A stretch of DNA of 64,000 nucleotides from Coriaria nepalensis (GCA_027186245.1 CP114496.1:2425501-2489500), one strand, 5' to 3'; shown: positions 33,459-44,243, numbered from the stretch's first letter. A program made the numbers and translations. The notes: generated from the sequence alone by a model not told the origin.

Positions 33459-33596
33459 TTTTATTTTTTCGCGTCTACATTCGTTGTTTTTTCATAATTT
33501 TCATAACAAATAGGTTTTTAAGATCATGTGTAGTCGTTTCGACCGCCGTGAATTCTGAAAGTCGGGTATAGCAGAACTGTAAATGTTTCACTTCAC

Positions 33597-33715
33597 GGGT
33601 GCGATCATACCAGCACTAATGCACCGGATCCCATCAGAACTCCGCAGTTAAGTGAGCTCGGGCGAGAGTAGTATTGAGTTGGGTGACCACTCGGGAAGTC
33701 CTCGTGTTGCACCCC
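33597..33715 (+). rRNA. 5S rRNA: 5S rRNA copy 131
   Basis: T59A, T63C, C78T. Confidence 0.97.
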
Positions 33716-33853
33716 TTTTATTTTTTCGCATCTATATTCGTTGTTTTTTCATAATTTTCATAACAAACAGGTTTTTAAGATCATGTGTAGTCGTTTCGAC
33801 TGCCGTGAATTCTGAAAGTGGGGTATAGCAGAACTGTAAATGTTTCACTTCAC

Positions 33854-33972
33854 GGGTGCGATCATACCAGCACTAATGCACCGGATCCCATCAGAACTCT
33901 GCAGTCAAGTGTGCTTGGGCGAGAGTAGTACTGAGTTGGGTGACCACTCGGGAAGTTCTGGTGTTGCACCCC
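33854..33972 (+). rRNA. 5S rRNA: 5S rRNA copy 132
   Basis: C47T, T53C, C104T, C107G. Confidence 0.97.
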
Positions 33973-34110
33973 TTTTATTTTTTCGCGTCTACATTCATTG
34001 TTTTTTCATAATTTTCATAACAAATAGGTTTTTAAGATCATGTGTAGTCGTTTCGACTGCCGTGAATTCAGAAAGTCGGGTATAGCAGAACTGTAAATGT
34101 TTCACTTCAC

Positions 34111-34229
34111 GGGTGCGATCATACCAGCACTAATGAACCGGATCGCATCAGAACTCTGCAGTAAAGTGTGCTTGGGCGAGAGTAGTACTGAGTTGGGTGA
34201 CCACTCGGGAAGTCCTCGTGTTGCACCCC
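34111..34229 (+). rRNA. 5S rRNA: 5S rRNA copy 133
   Basis: C26A, C35G, C47T, T53A. Confidence 0.97.
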
Positions 34230-34367
34230 TTTTATTTTTTCGCGTCTACATTCGTTGTTTTTTCATAATTTTTATAACAAATAGGTTTTTAAGATCATGT
34301 GTAGTCGTTTCGACTGCCGTGAATTCTGAAAGTCGGGTATAGCAGAACTGTAAATGTTTCACTTCAC

Positions 34368-34486
34368 GGGTGCGATCATACCAGCACTAATGCACCGGAT
34401 CCCATCAGAACTCCGCAGTTAAGTGTATGTGGGAGAGAGTAGTACTGACTTGGGTGACCACTCGGGAACTTCTCGTGTTGCACCCC
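34368..34486 (+). rRNA. 5S rRNA: 5S rRNA copy 134
   Basis: G60A, C61T, T62G, C67A, G82C, G102C, C104T; A-box 3' end altered. Confidence 0.96.
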
Positions 34487-34624
34487 TTTTATTTTTTCGC
34501 ATCTACATTCGTTGTTTTTTCATAATTTTGATGACAAACAGGTTTTTAAGATCATGTGTAGTCGTTTCGACTGCCGTGAATTCTGAAAGTCGGGTATAGC
34601 AGAACTGTAAATGTTTCACTTCAC

Positions 34625-34743
34625 GGGTGCGATCATACCAGCACTAATGCACCGGATCCCATCAGAACTCCGCAGTTAAGTGTATGTGGGAGAGAGTAGT
34701 ACTGACTTGGGTGACCACTCGGGAACTTCTCGTGTTGCACCCC
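34625..34743 (+). rRNA. 5S rRNA: 5S rRNA copy 135
   Basis: Same variants as copy 134. Confidence 0.96.
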
Positions 34744-34881
34744 TTTTATTTTTTCGCATCTACATTCGTTGTTTTTTCATAATTTTGATGACAAACAGGT
34801 TTTTTAGATCATGTGTAGTCGTTTCGACTGCCGTGAATTCTGAAAGTGAGATATAGCAGACCAGTAAATGTTACCCAACAC

Positions 34882-35000
34882 AGGTGCGATCATACCAGCA
34901 GTAATGCACCAGATTCCATCAGAACTCTGCAGTTAAGTGTGCTTGGGCGAGGGTAGTACTGAGTTGGGTGATCACTCGGGAAGTCCTCGTGTTGCACCCC
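34882..35000 (+). rRNA. 5S rRNA: 5S rRNA copy 136
   Basis: Type-B leader in type-A territory; G1A, C20G, G30A, C34T, C47T, A71G, C91T. Apart from G1A, the gene pattern is that of copies 236 and 244. Confidence 0.96.
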
Positions 35001-35138
35001 TTTTATTTTTTCGCATCTACATTCGTTGTTTTTTCATAATTTTCATAACAAACAGGTTTTTAAGATGATGCGTAGTCGTTTCGACAGCCGTGAATTCTGA
35101 AAGTAGAATATAGTAGAAGTGTAAATGTTTCACTTCAT

Positions 35139-35257
35139 GGGTGCGATCATAGCAGCACTAATGCACCGGATCCCATCAGAACTCTGCAGTGAAGTGTGCT
35201 TGGGCGAGAGTAGTACTGAGTTGGTTGACCACTCGGGAAGTCCTCTTGTTGCACCCC
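35139..35257 (+). rRNA. 5S rRNA: 5S rRNA copy 137
   Basis: As copy 92. Confidence 0.97.
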
Positions 35258-35395
35258 TTTTATTTTTTCGCATCTACATTCGTTGTTTTTTCATAATTTT
35301 CATAACAAACAGGTTTTTAAGATCATGTGTAGTCGTTTCGATTGCCGTGAATTCTGAAAGTGGGGTATAGCAGAACTGTAAATGTTTCACTTCAC

Positions 35396-35514
35396 GGGTG
35401 CGATCATACCAGCACTAATGCACCGGATCTGACCAGAACAATGCAGTTAAGTGTGCTTGGGCGAGAGTACTACCGAGTTGGGTGACCACTCGGGAAGTCC
35501 TCGTGTTGCACCCC
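35396..35514 (+). rRNA. 5S rRNA: 5S rRNA copy 138
   Basis: C35T, C36G, T38C, T45A, C46A, C47T, G75C, T79C. Confidence 0.96.
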
Positions 35515-35652
35515 TTTTATTTGTTCGCATCTACATTCGTTGTTTTTTCATAATTTTCATAACAAACAGGTTTTTAAGATGATGCGTAGTCGTTTCGACA
35601 GCCGTGAATTCTGAAAGTGGAATATAGCAGAACTGTAAATGTTTCACTTCAC

Positions 35653-35770
35653 GGGTGCGATCATACCAGCACTAATGCACCGGATCCCATCAGAACTCCG
35701 CAGTTAAGTGTACTTGGGCGAGAGTAGACTGAGTTGGGTGACCACTCGAGAAGTCCTCGTGTTGCACCCC
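35653..35770 (+). rRNA. 5S rRNA: 5S rRNA copy 139
   Basis: 118 nt: T76 lost; G60A, G98A. Confidence 0.96.
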
Positions 35771-35908
35771 TTTTATTTTTTCGCGTCTACATTCGTTGTT
35801 TTTTCATAATTTTGATAACAAATAGGTTTTTAAGATCATGTGTAGTCGTGTCGACTGCCGTGAATTCTGAAAGTCGGGTATAGCAGAACTGTAAATGTTT
35901 CACTTCAA

Positions 35909-36026
35909 GGGTGCGATCATACCAGCACTAATGCACCGGATCCCATCAGAACTCCGCAGTTAAGTGTACTTGGGCGTAAGCAGACTGAGTTGGGTGACCA
36001 CTCGGGAAGTCCTCGTGTTGCACCCC
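35909..36026 (+). rRNA. 5S rRNA: 5S rRNA copy 140
   Basis: 118 nt: T76 lost; G60A, A69T, G70A, T73C. Confidence 0.95.
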
Positions 36027-36164
36027 TTTTATTTTTTCGCCTCTACATTCGTTGTTTTTTCATAATTTTCATAACAAACAGGTTTTTAAGATCATGTGTA
36101 GTCGTTTCGACTGCCGTGAATTCTAAAAGTGGGGTATAGGAGAACTGTAAATGTTTCACAACAG

Positions 36165-36283
36165 GGGTGCGATCATACCAGCACTAATGCACCGGATCCC
36201 ATCAGAACTCTGTAGTTAAATGTGCTCGGGCGAGAGTAGTACTGAGTTGGGTGACCACTCGGGAAGTCCTCGTGTTGCACCCC
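36165..36283 (+). rRNA. 5S rRNA: 5S rRNA copy 141
   Basis: C47T, C49T, G56A, T63C; leader TTCACAACAG. Confidence 0.97.
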
Positions 36284-36421
36284 TTTTATTTTTTCACATC
36301 TATATTCGTTGTTTTTTCATAAATTTCATAACAAACAGGTTTTTAAGATCATGTGTAGTCGTTTCGACTGCCGTGAATTCTGAAAGTGGGGTATAGCAGA
36401 ACTGTAAAAGTTTCACTTCAC

Positions 36422-36540
36422 GGGTGCGATCAAACCAGCACTAATGCACCGGATTCCATCAGAACTCTGCAGTTAAGTGTGCTTGAGCGAGAGTAGTACT
36501 GAGTTGGGTGACCACTCGGGAAGTCCTCGTGTTGCACCCC
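36422..36540 (+). rRNA. 5S rRNA: 5S rRNA copy 142
   Basis: T12A, C34T, C47T, G65A. Confidence 0.97.
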
Positions 36541-36678
36541 TTTTATTTTTTCGCGTCTACATTCGTTGTTTTTTCATAAATTTCATAACAAACAGGTTTT
36601 TAAGATCATGTGTAGTCGTTTCGACTGCCGTGAATTCTGAAAGTGGGGTATAGCAGAACTGTAAATGTTTCACTTCAC

Positions 36679-36796
36679 GGGTGCGATCATACCAGCACTA
36701 ATGCACCGGATCCCATCAGAACTCCGCAGTTAAGTGTACTTGGGCGTAAGCAGACTGAGTTGGGTGACCACTCGGGAAGTCCTCGTGTTGCACCCC
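36679..36796 (+). rRNA. 5S rRNA: 5S rRNA copy 143
   Basis: 118 nt, as copy 140. Confidence 0.95.
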
Positions 36797-36934
36797 TTTT
36801 ATTTTTTCGCCTCTACATTCGTTGTTTTTTCATAATTTTCATAACAAACAGGTTTTTAAGATCATGTGTAGTCGTTTCGACTGCCGTGAATTCTAAAAGT
36901 GGGGTATAGGAGAACTGTAAATGTTTCACAACAG

Positions 36935-37053
36935 GGGTGCGATCATACCAGCACTAATGCACCGGATCCCATCAGAACTCTGTAGTTAAGTGTGCTTGGG
37001 CGAGAGTAGTACTGAGTTGGGTGACCACTCGGGAAGTCCTCGTGTTGCACCCT
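36935..37053 (+). rRNA. 5S rRNA: 5S rRNA copy 144
   Basis: C47T, C49T, C119T. Confidence 0.97.
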
Positions 37054-37189
37054 TTTTATTTTTTCGCATCTACATTCGTTGTTTTTCATAATTTTCATAA
37101 CAAACAGGTTTTTAAGATCATGTGTAGTCGTTTTGACTGCCGTGAATTCTGAAAGTCGGGTATAGCAGAACTGTAAATGTTTCAATCAC

Positions 37190-37308
37190 GGGTGCGATCA
37201 TACCAGCACTAATGCACCGGATCCCATCAGAACTTCCGCAGTTAAGTGTACTTGGGCGAGAGTAGACTGAGTTGGGTGACCACTCGGGAAGTCCTCGTGT
37301 TCCACCCC
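37190..37308 (+). rRNA. 5S rRNA: 5S rRNA copy 145
   Basis: 119 nt by two offsetting indels: extra T near 46, T76 lost; G60A, G113C. Confidence 0.95.
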
Positions 37309-37446
37309 TTTTATTTTTTCGCATCTACATTCGTTGTTTTTTCATAATTTTCATAACAAACAGGTTTTTAAGATCATGTGTAGTCGTTTCGACTGCCGTG
37401 AATTCTGAAAGTGGGGTATAGCAGAACTGTAAATGTTTCACTTCAC

Positions 37447-37565
37447 GGGTGCGATCATACCAACACTAATGCACCGGATCCCATCAGAACTCCGCAGTTA
37501 AGTGTGCTTGGGCGAGAGTAGTACTGAGTTGGGTGACCACTCGGGAAGTCCTCGTGTTGCACCCC
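37447..37565 (+). rRNA. 5S rRNA: 5S rRNA copy 146
   Basis: G17A only. Confidence 0.97.
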
Positions 37566-37702
37566 TTTTATTTTTTCGCATCTACATTCGTTGTTTTTCA
37601 TAATTTTCATAACAAACAGGTTTTTAAGATCATGTGTAGTCGTTTTGACTGCCGTGAATTCTGAAAGTCGGGTATAGCAGAACTGTAAATGTTTCACTTC
37701 AC

Positions 37703-37820
37703 GGGTGCGATCATACCAGCACTAATGCACCGGATCCCATCAGAACTCCGCAGTTAAGTGTACTTGGGCGAGAGTAGACTTAGTTGGGTGACCACTCGGG
37801 AAGTCCTCGTGTTGCACCCC
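37703..37820 (+). rRNA. 5S rRNA: 5S rRNA copy 147
   Basis: 118 nt: T76 lost; G60A, G80T. Confidence 0.96.
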
Positions 37821-37958
37821 TTTTATTTTTTCGCATCTACATTCGTTGTTTTTTCATAATTTTCATAACAAACAGGTTTTTAAGATCATGTGTAGTCGTT
37901 TCGACTGCCGTGAATTCTGAAAGTGGGGTATAGCTGAACTTTAAATGTTTCACTTCAC

Positions 37959-38077
37959 AGGTGCGATCATACCAGCACTAATGCATCGGATCCCATCAGA
38001 ACTCCGCAGTGAAGTGTGCTTGGGCGAGAGTAGTACTGGGTTAGGTGACCACTCGGGAAGTCCTCGTGTTGCACCCC
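37959..38077 (+). rRNA. 5S rRNA: 5S rRNA copy 148
   Basis: G1A, C28T, T53G, A81G, G85A. Confidence 0.97.
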
Positions 38078-38215
38078 TTTTATTTTTTCGCGTCTACATT
38101 CGTTGTTTTTTCATAATTTTCATAACAAATAGGTTTTTAAGATCATGTGTAGTCGTTTTGACTGCCGTGAATTCTGAAAGTCGGGTATAGCAGAACTGTA
38201 AATGTTTCACTTCAC

Positions 38216-38334
38216 GGGTGCGATCATACCAGCACTAATGCACCGGATCCCATCAGAACTCCGCAGTCAAGCGTGCTTGGGCGAGAGTAGTACTGAGTTG
38301 GGTGACCACTCGGGAAGTCCTCGTGTTGCACCCC
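38216..38334 (+). rRNA. 5S rRNA: 5S rRNA copy 149
   Basis: T53C, T57C. Confidence 0.97.
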
Positions 38335-38472
38335 TTTTATTTTTTCGCATCTACATTCGTTGTTTTTTCATAATTTTCATAACAAACAGGTTTTTAAGAT
38401 CATGTGTAGTCGTTTCGACTGCCGTGAATTCTTGAAGTGGGGTATAGCTGAACTTTAAATGTTTCACTTCAC

Positions 38473-38591
38473 GGGTGCGATCATACCGGCACTAATGCAC
38501 CGGATCCCAACAGAACTCCGCAGTTAAGTTTGCTTGGGCGAGAGTAGTACTGAGTTGGGTGACCACTCGGGAAGTCCTCGTGTTGCACCCC
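38473..38591 (+). rRNA. 5S rRNA: 5S rRNA copy 150
   Basis: A16G, T38A, G58T. Confidence 0.97.
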
Positions 38592-38729
38592 TTTTATTTT
38601 TTCGCGTCTACATTTGTTGTTTTTTCATAATTTTCATAACAAATAGGTTCTTAAGATCGTGTGTAGTCGTTTCGACTGCCGTGAATTCTGAAAGTCGGGT
38701 ATAGCAGAACTGTAAATGTTTCACTTCAC

Positions 38730-38848
38730 GGGTGCGATCATACCAGCACTAATGCACCGGATCCCATCAGAACTCCGCAGTTAAGTGTGCTTGGGCGAGA
38801 GTAGTACTGAGTTGGGTGACCACTCGGGAAGCCCTCGTGTTGCACCCC
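38730..38848 (+). rRNA. 5S rRNA: 5S rRNA copy 151
   Basis: T103C only. Confidence 0.97.
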
Positions 38849-38986
38849 TTTTATTTTTTCGCGTCTACATTCGTTGTTTTTTCATAATTTACATAACAAA
38901 TAGGTTTTTAAGATCATGTGTAGTCGTTTTGACTGCCGTGAATTCTGAAAGTCGGGTATAGCAGAACTGTAAATGTTTCACTTCAC

Positions 38987-39105
38987 GGGTGCGATCATAC
39001 CAGCACTAATGCACCGGATCCCATCAGAACTCCGCAGTCAAGCGTGCTTGGGCGAGAGTAGTACTGAGTTGGGTGACCACTCGGGAAGTCCTCGTGTTGC
39101 ACCCC
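38987..39105 (+). rRNA. 5S rRNA: 5S rRNA copy 152
   Basis: T53C, T57C. Confidence 0.97.
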
Positions 39106-39242
39106 TTTTATTTTTTCGCATCTACATTCGTTGTTTTTCATAATTTTCATAACAAACAGGTTTTTAAGATCATGTGTAGTCGTTTTGACTGCCGTGAATT
39201 CTGAAAGTCGGGTATAGCAGAACTGTAAATGTTTCACTTCAC

Positions 39243-39361
39243 GGGTGCGATCATACCAGCACTAATGCACCGGATCCCATCAGAACTCCGCAGTCAAGCG
39301 TGCTTGGGCGAGAGTAGTACTGAGTTGGGTGACCACTCGGGAAGTCCTCGTGTTGCACCCC
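39243..39361 (+). rRNA. 5S rRNA: 5S rRNA copy 153
   Basis: T53C, T57C. Confidence 0.97.
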
Positions 39362-39499
39362 TTTTATTTTTTCGCATCTACATTCGTTGTTTTTTCATAA
39401 TTTTCATAACAAACAGGTTTTTAAGATCATGTGTAGTCGTTTCGACTGCCGTGAATTCTGGAAGTGGGGTATAGCTGAACTTTAAATGTTTCACTTCAC

Positions 39500-39618
39500 G
39501 GGTGCGATCATACCGGCACTAATGCACCGGATCCCAACAGAACTCCGCAGTTAAGTTTGCTTGGGCGAGAGTAGTACTGAGTTGGGTGACCACTCGGGAA
39601 GTCCTCGTGTTGCACCCC
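39500..39618 (+). rRNA. 5S rRNA: 5S rRNA copy 154
   Basis: As copy 150. Confidence 0.97.
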
Positions 39619-39756
39619 TTTTATTTTTTCGCGTCTACATTTGTTGTTTTTTCATAATTTTCATAACAAATAGGTTTTTAAGATCATGTGTAGTCGTTTC
39701 GACTGCCGTGAATTCTGAAAGTCGGGTATAGCAGAACTGTAAATGTTTCACTTCAC

Positions 39757-39875
39757 GGGTGCGATCATACCAGCACTAATGCACCGGATCCCATCAGAAC
39801 TCCGCAGTCAAGCGTGCTTGGGCGAGAGTAGTACTGAGTTGGGTGACCACTCGGGAAGTCCTCGTGTTGCACCCC
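39757..39875 (+). rRNA. 5S rRNA: 5S rRNA copy 155
   Basis: T53C, T57C. Confidence 0.97.
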
Positions 39876-40013
39876 TTTTATTTTTTCGCATCTACATTCG
39901 TTGTTTTTTCATAATTTTCATAACAAACAGGTTTTTAAGATCATGTGTAGTCGTTTCGACTGCCGTGAATTCTGGAAGTGGGGTATAGCTGAACTTTAAA
40001 TGTTTCACTTCAC

Positions 40014-40131
40014 GGGTGCGATCATACCAGCACTAATGCACCGGATCCCATCAGAACTCCGCAGTTAAGTGTACTTGGGCGAGTGTAGATTGAGTTGGGT
40101 GACCACTCGGGAAGTCCTCGTGTTGCACCCC
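40014..40131 (+). rRNA. 5S rRNA: 5S rRNA copy 156
   Basis: 118 nt: T76 lost; G60A, A71T, C78T. Confidence 0.96.
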
Positions 40132-40269
40132 TTTTATTTTTTCGCCTCTACATTCGTTGTTTTTTCATAATTTTCATAACAAACAGGTTTTTGAGATCAT
40201 GTGTAGTCGTTTCGACTGCCGTGAATTCTGAAAGTCGGGTATAGCAGAACTGTAAATGTTTCACTTCAC

Positions 40270-40388
40270 GGGTGCGATCATACCAGCACTAATGCACCAG
40301 ATCCCATCAGAACTCCGCAGTTAAGTATGCTTGGGCGAGAGTAGTACTGAGTTGGGTGACCACTCGGGAAGTCCTCGTGTTGCACCCC
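40270..40388 (+). rRNA. 5S rRNA: 5S rRNA copy 157
   Basis: G30A, G58A. Confidence 0.97.
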
Positions 40389-40526
40389 TTTTATTTTTTC
40401 GCGTCTACATTCGTTGTTTTTTCATAATTTACATAACAAATAGGTTTTTAAGATCATGTGTAGTCGTTTTGACTGCCGTGAATTCTGAAAGTCGGGTATA
40501 GCAGAACTGTAAATGTTTCACTTCAC

Positions 40527-40645
40527 GGGTGCGATCATACCAGCACTAATGCACCGGATCCCATCAGAACTCCGCAGTTATGCGTGCTTGGGCGAGAGTA
40601 GTACTGAGTTGGGTGCCCACTCGGGAAGTCCTCGTGTTGCACCCT
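40527..40645 (+). rRNA. 5S rRNA: 5S rRNA copy 158
   Basis: A55T, T57C, A90C, C119T. Confidence 0.97.
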
Positions 40646-40783
40646 TTTTATTTTTTCGCATCTACATTCGTTGTTTTTTCATAATTTTTATAACAAACAG
40701 GTTTTTAAGATCATGTGTAGTCGTTTCGACTGCCGTGAATTCTGAAAGTGGGGTATAGCAGAACTGTAAATGTTTCACTTCAG

Positions 40784-40902
40784 GAGTGCGATCATACCAG
40801 CACTAATGCACCGGATCCCATCAGAACTCCGCAGTTAAGTGTGCTTGGGCGAGAGTAGTACTGAGTTGGGTGACCACTCGGGAAGTCCTCGTGTTGCACC
40901 CC
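40784..40902 (+). rRNA. 5S rRNA: 5S rRNA copy 159
   Basis: G2A only. Confidence 0.97.
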
Positions 40903-41040
40903 TTTTATTTTTTCGCGTCTACATTTGTTGTTTTTTCATAATTTTCATAACAAATAGGTTTTTAAGATCATGTGTAGTCGTTTCGACTGCCGTGAATTCT
41001 GAAAGTCGGGTATAGCAGAACTGTAAATGTTTCACTTCAC

Positions 41041-41158
41041 GGGTGCGATCATACCAGCACTAATGCACCGGATCCCATCAGAACTCCGCAGTGAAGTGTA
41101 CTTGGGCGAGTGTAGATTGAGTTGGGTGACCACTCGGGAAGTCCTCGTGTTGCACCCC
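41041..41158 (+). rRNA. 5S rRNA: 5S rRNA copy 160
   Basis: 118 nt: T76 lost; T53G, G60A, A71T, C78T. Confidence 0.96.
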
Positions 41159-41296
41159 TTTTATTTTTTCGCCTCTACATTCGTTGTTTTTTCATAATTT
41201 TCATAACAAACAGGTTTTTGAGATCATGTGTAGTCGTTTCGACTGCCGTGAATTCTGAAAGTCGGGTATAGCAGAACTGTAAATATTTCACTTCAC

Positions 41297-41415
41297 GGGT
41301 GCGATCATACCAGCACTAATGCACCGGATCTAACCAGAACTTTGCAGTTAAGTGTGCTTGGGTGAGAGTAGTACCGAGTTGGGTGACCACTCAAGAAGTT
41401 CGCGTGTTGCACCCC
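41297..41415 (+). rRNA. 5S rRNA: 5S rRNA copy 161
   Basis: CTAACC class; also C67T, G97A, G98A, C104T, T106G. Confidence 0.96.
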
Positions 41416-41553
41416 TTTTATTTTTTCGCATCTACATTCGTTGTTTTTTCATAATTTTCATAACAAACAGGTTTTTAAGATGATGCGTAGTCGTTTCGAC
41501 AGCCGTGAATTCTGAAAGTGGAATATAGTAGAAGTGTAAATGTTTCACTTCAC

Positions 41554-41672
41554 GGGTGCGATCATAGCAGCACTAATGCACCGGATCCCATCAGAACTCT
41601 GTTGTGAAGTGTGCTTGGGCGAGAGTACTACCGAGTTGGGTGACCACTCGGGAAGTCCTCTTGTTGCACCCC
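41554..41672 (+). rRNA. 5S rRNA: 5S rRNA copy 162
   Basis: C14G, C47T, C49T, A50T, T53G, G75C, T79C, G108T. Confidence 0.96.
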
Positions 41673-41810
41673 TTTTATTTTTTCGCATCTACATTCGTTG
41701 TTTTTTCATAATTTTCATAACAAACAGGTTTTTAAGATCATGTGTAGTCGTTTCGATTGCCGTGAATTCTGAAAGTGGGGTATAGCAGAACTGTAAATGT
41801 TTCGCTTCAC

Positions 41811-41929
41811 GGGTGCGATCATACCAGCACTAATGCACCGGATCTAACAAGAACTTTGCAGTTAAGTGTGCTTGGGCGAGAGTAGTACCGAGTTGGGTGA
41901 CCACTCGGGAAGTCCTCGTGTTGCACCCC
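41811..41929 (+). rRNA. 5S rRNA: 5S rRNA copy 163
   Basis: CTAACC class; also C39A. Confidence 0.97.
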
Positions 41930-42066
41930 TTTTATTTTTTCGCATCTACATTCGTTGTTTTTTCATAATTTTCATAACAAACAGGTTTTTAAGATGATGC
42001 GTAGTCGTTTCGACAGCCGTGAATTCTGAAGTGGAATATAGTAGAACTGTAAATGTTTCACTTCAT

Positions 42067-42185
42067 GGGTGCGATCATAGCAGCACTAATGCACCGGATC
42101 CCATCAGAACTCTGCAGTGAAGTGTGCTTGCGCGAGAGTAGTACTGAGTTGGTTGACCACTCGGGAAGTCCTCGTGTTGCACCCC
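42067..42185 (+). rRNA. 5S rRNA: 5S rRNA copy 164
   Basis: C14G, C47T, T53G, G65C, G87T. Confidence 0.97.
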
Positions 42186-42323
42186 TTTTATTTTTTCGCA
42201 TCTACATTCGTTGTTTTTTCATAATTTTCATAACAAACAGGTTTTTAAGATCATGTGTAGTCGTTTCGACTGCAGTGAATTCTGAAAGTGGGGTATAGCA
42301 GAACTGTAAATGTTTAACTTCAA

Positions 42324-42442
42324 GGGTGCTATCATACCAGCACTAATGCACCGGATCCCATCAGAACTCCGCAGTCAAGTGTGCTTGGGCGAGAGTAGTA
42401 CTGAGTTGGGTGACCACTCGGGAGGTCCTCGTGTTGCACCCC
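42324..42442 (+). rRNA. 5S rRNA: 5S rRNA copy 165
   Basis: G7T, T53C, A101G. Confidence 0.97.
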
Positions 42443-42580
42443 TTTTATTTTTTCGCGTCTACATTCGTTGTTTTTTCATAATTTTCATAACAAATAGGTT
42501 TTTAAGATCATGTGTAGTCGTTTCGACTGCCGTGAATTCTGAAAGTCGGGTATAGCAGAACTGTAAATGTTTCACTTCAG

Positions 42581-42700
42581 GGGTGCGATCATACCAGCAC
42601 TAATGCACCGGATCCCATCAGAACTCCGCAGTCAAGTGTGCTCGGGCGAGAGTAGTACTGAGTTGGGTGACCACTCCGGGAAGTCCTCGTGTTGCACCCC
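42581..42700 (+). rRNA. 5S rRNA: 5S rRNA copy 166
   Basis: 120 nt: extra C at 96 (ACTCCGGG); T53C, T63C. Confidence 0.96.
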
Positions 42701-42837
42701 TTTTATTTTTTCGCATCTACATTCATTGTTTTTCATAATTTTCATAACAAACAGGTTTTTAAGATCATGTGTAGTCGTTTTGACTGCCGTGAATTCTGAA
42801 AGTCGGGTATAGCAGAACTGTAAATGTTTCACTTCAC

Positions 42838-42956
42838 GGGTGCGATCATACCAGCACTAGTGCACCGGATCCCATCAGAATGCCGCAGTTAAGTGTGCTT
42901 GGGCGAGAGTAGTACTGAGTTGGGTGACCACTCGGGAAGTCCTCGTGTTGCACCCC
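42838..42956 (+). rRNA. 5S rRNA: 5S rRNA copy 167
   Basis: A23G, C44T, T45G. Confidence 0.97.
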
Positions 42957-43094
42957 TTTTATTTTTTCGCCTCTACATTCGTTGTTTTTTCATAATTTTC
43001 ATAACAAACAGGTTTTTAAGATCATGTGTAGTCGTTTCGACTGCCGTGAATTCTGAAAGTCGGGTATAGCAGAACTGTAAATGTTTCACTTCAC

Positions 43095-43213
43095 GGGTGC
43101 GATCATACCAGCACTAATGCACCGGATCCCATCAGAACTTCGCAGTTATGCGTGCTTGGGCGAGAGTAGTACTGAGTTGGGTGCCCACTCGGGAAGTCCT
43201 CGTGTTGCACCCT
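43095..43213 (+). rRNA. 5S rRNA: 5S rRNA copy 168
   Basis: C46T, A55T, T57C, A90C, C119T; near copy 158. Confidence 0.97.
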
Positions 43214-43351
43214 TTTTATTTTTTCGCATCTACATTCGTTGTTTTTTCATAATTTTCATAACAAACAGGTTTTTAAGATCATGTGTAGTCGTTTCGACTG
43301 CCGTGAATTCTGAAAGTGGGGTATAGCAGAACTGTAAATGTTACCCAGCAC

Positions 43352-43470
43352 GGGTGCGATCACACAAGGACTAATGCACCGGATCTCATCAGAATGCCGC
43401 AGTTAACTGTGCTTGGGCGAGAGTAGTACTGAGTTGGGTGACCACTCGGGAAGTCCTCGTGTTGCACCCC
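43352..43470 (+). rRNA. 5S rRNA: 5S rRNA copy 169
   Basis: T12C, C15A, C18G, C35T, C44T, T45G, G56C; leader TTACCCAGCAC. Confidence 0.96.
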
Positions 43471-43607
43471 TTTTATTTTTTCGCATCTACATTCGTTGTT
43501 TTTTCATAATTTTCATAACAAACAGGTTTTTAAGATGATGCGTAGTCGTTTCGACAGCCGTGAATTCTGAAGTGGAATATAGTAGAACTGTAAATGTTTC
43601 ACTTCAT

Positions 43608-43726
43608 GGGTGCGATCATAGCAGCACTAATGCACCGGATCCCATCAGAACTCTGCAGTGAAGTGTGCTTGGGCGAGAGTAGTACTGAGTTGGTTGACCA
43701 CTCGGGAAGTCCTCTTGTTGCACCCC
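43608..43726 (+). rRNA. 5S rRNA: 5S rRNA copy 170
   Basis: As copy 92. Confidence 0.97.
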
Positions 43727-43864
43727 TTTTATTTTTTCGCATCTACATTCGTTGTTTTTTCATAATTTTCATAACAAACAGGTTTTTAAGATCATGTGTA
43801 GTCGTTTCGACTGCAGTGAATTCTGAAAGTGGAGTATAGCAGAACTGTAAATGTTTCACTTCAG

Positions 43865-43986
43865 GGGTGCGATCATACCAGCACTAATGCACCGGATCCC
43901 ATCAGAACTCCGCAGTTAAGTGTGCTTGGGCGAGAGTAGTAGTACCGAGTTGGGTGACCACTCGGGAAGTCCTCGTGTTGCACCCC
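43865..43986 (+). rRNA. 5S rRNA: 5S rRNA copy 171
   Basis: 122 nt: extra GTA in GAGTAGTAGTACC; T79C. Confidence 0.95.
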
Positions 43987-44124
43987 TTTTATTTTTTCGC
44001 ATCTACATTCGTTGTTTTTTCATAATTTTCATAACAAACAGGTTTTTAAGATCATGTGTAGTCGTTTCGACTACAGTGAATTCTGAAAGTGGGGTATAGC
44101 AGAACTGTAAATGTTTCACTTCAG

Positions 44125-44243
44125 GGGTGCGATCATACCAGTACTAATGCACCGGATCCCATCAGAACTCAGTAGTTAAGTGTGCTCAGGCGAGAGTAGT
44201 ACTGAGTTGGGTGACCACTCGGGAAGTCCTCGTGTTGCACCCC
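44125..44243 (+). rRNA. 5S rRNA: 5S rRNA copy 172
   Basis: C18T, C47A, C49T, T63C, G64A. Confidence 0.97.

Larger units (their letters stand above)
34368..34881 (+). repeat. Single-unit tandem duplication (copies 134/135)
   Basis: Two adjacent 257-bp units share seven unusual gene changes and the spacer change TTTTGATGACAAAC. Confidence 0.9.
35909..37189 (+). repeat. Two-unit duplication (copies 140-141 / 143-144)
   Basis: The pair with GCGTAAGCAGAC followed by TTCACAACAG recurs 770 bp later. Confidence 0.8.
38216..40013 (+). repeat. Repeating pairs, copies 149-155
   Basis: The AGTCAAGCGTGC gene is followed by the CCAACAGAAC/AAGTTTGC gene at 149-150 and 153-154 (shift 1027 bp); 152 and 155 repeat the first gene. 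Confidence 0.75.
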
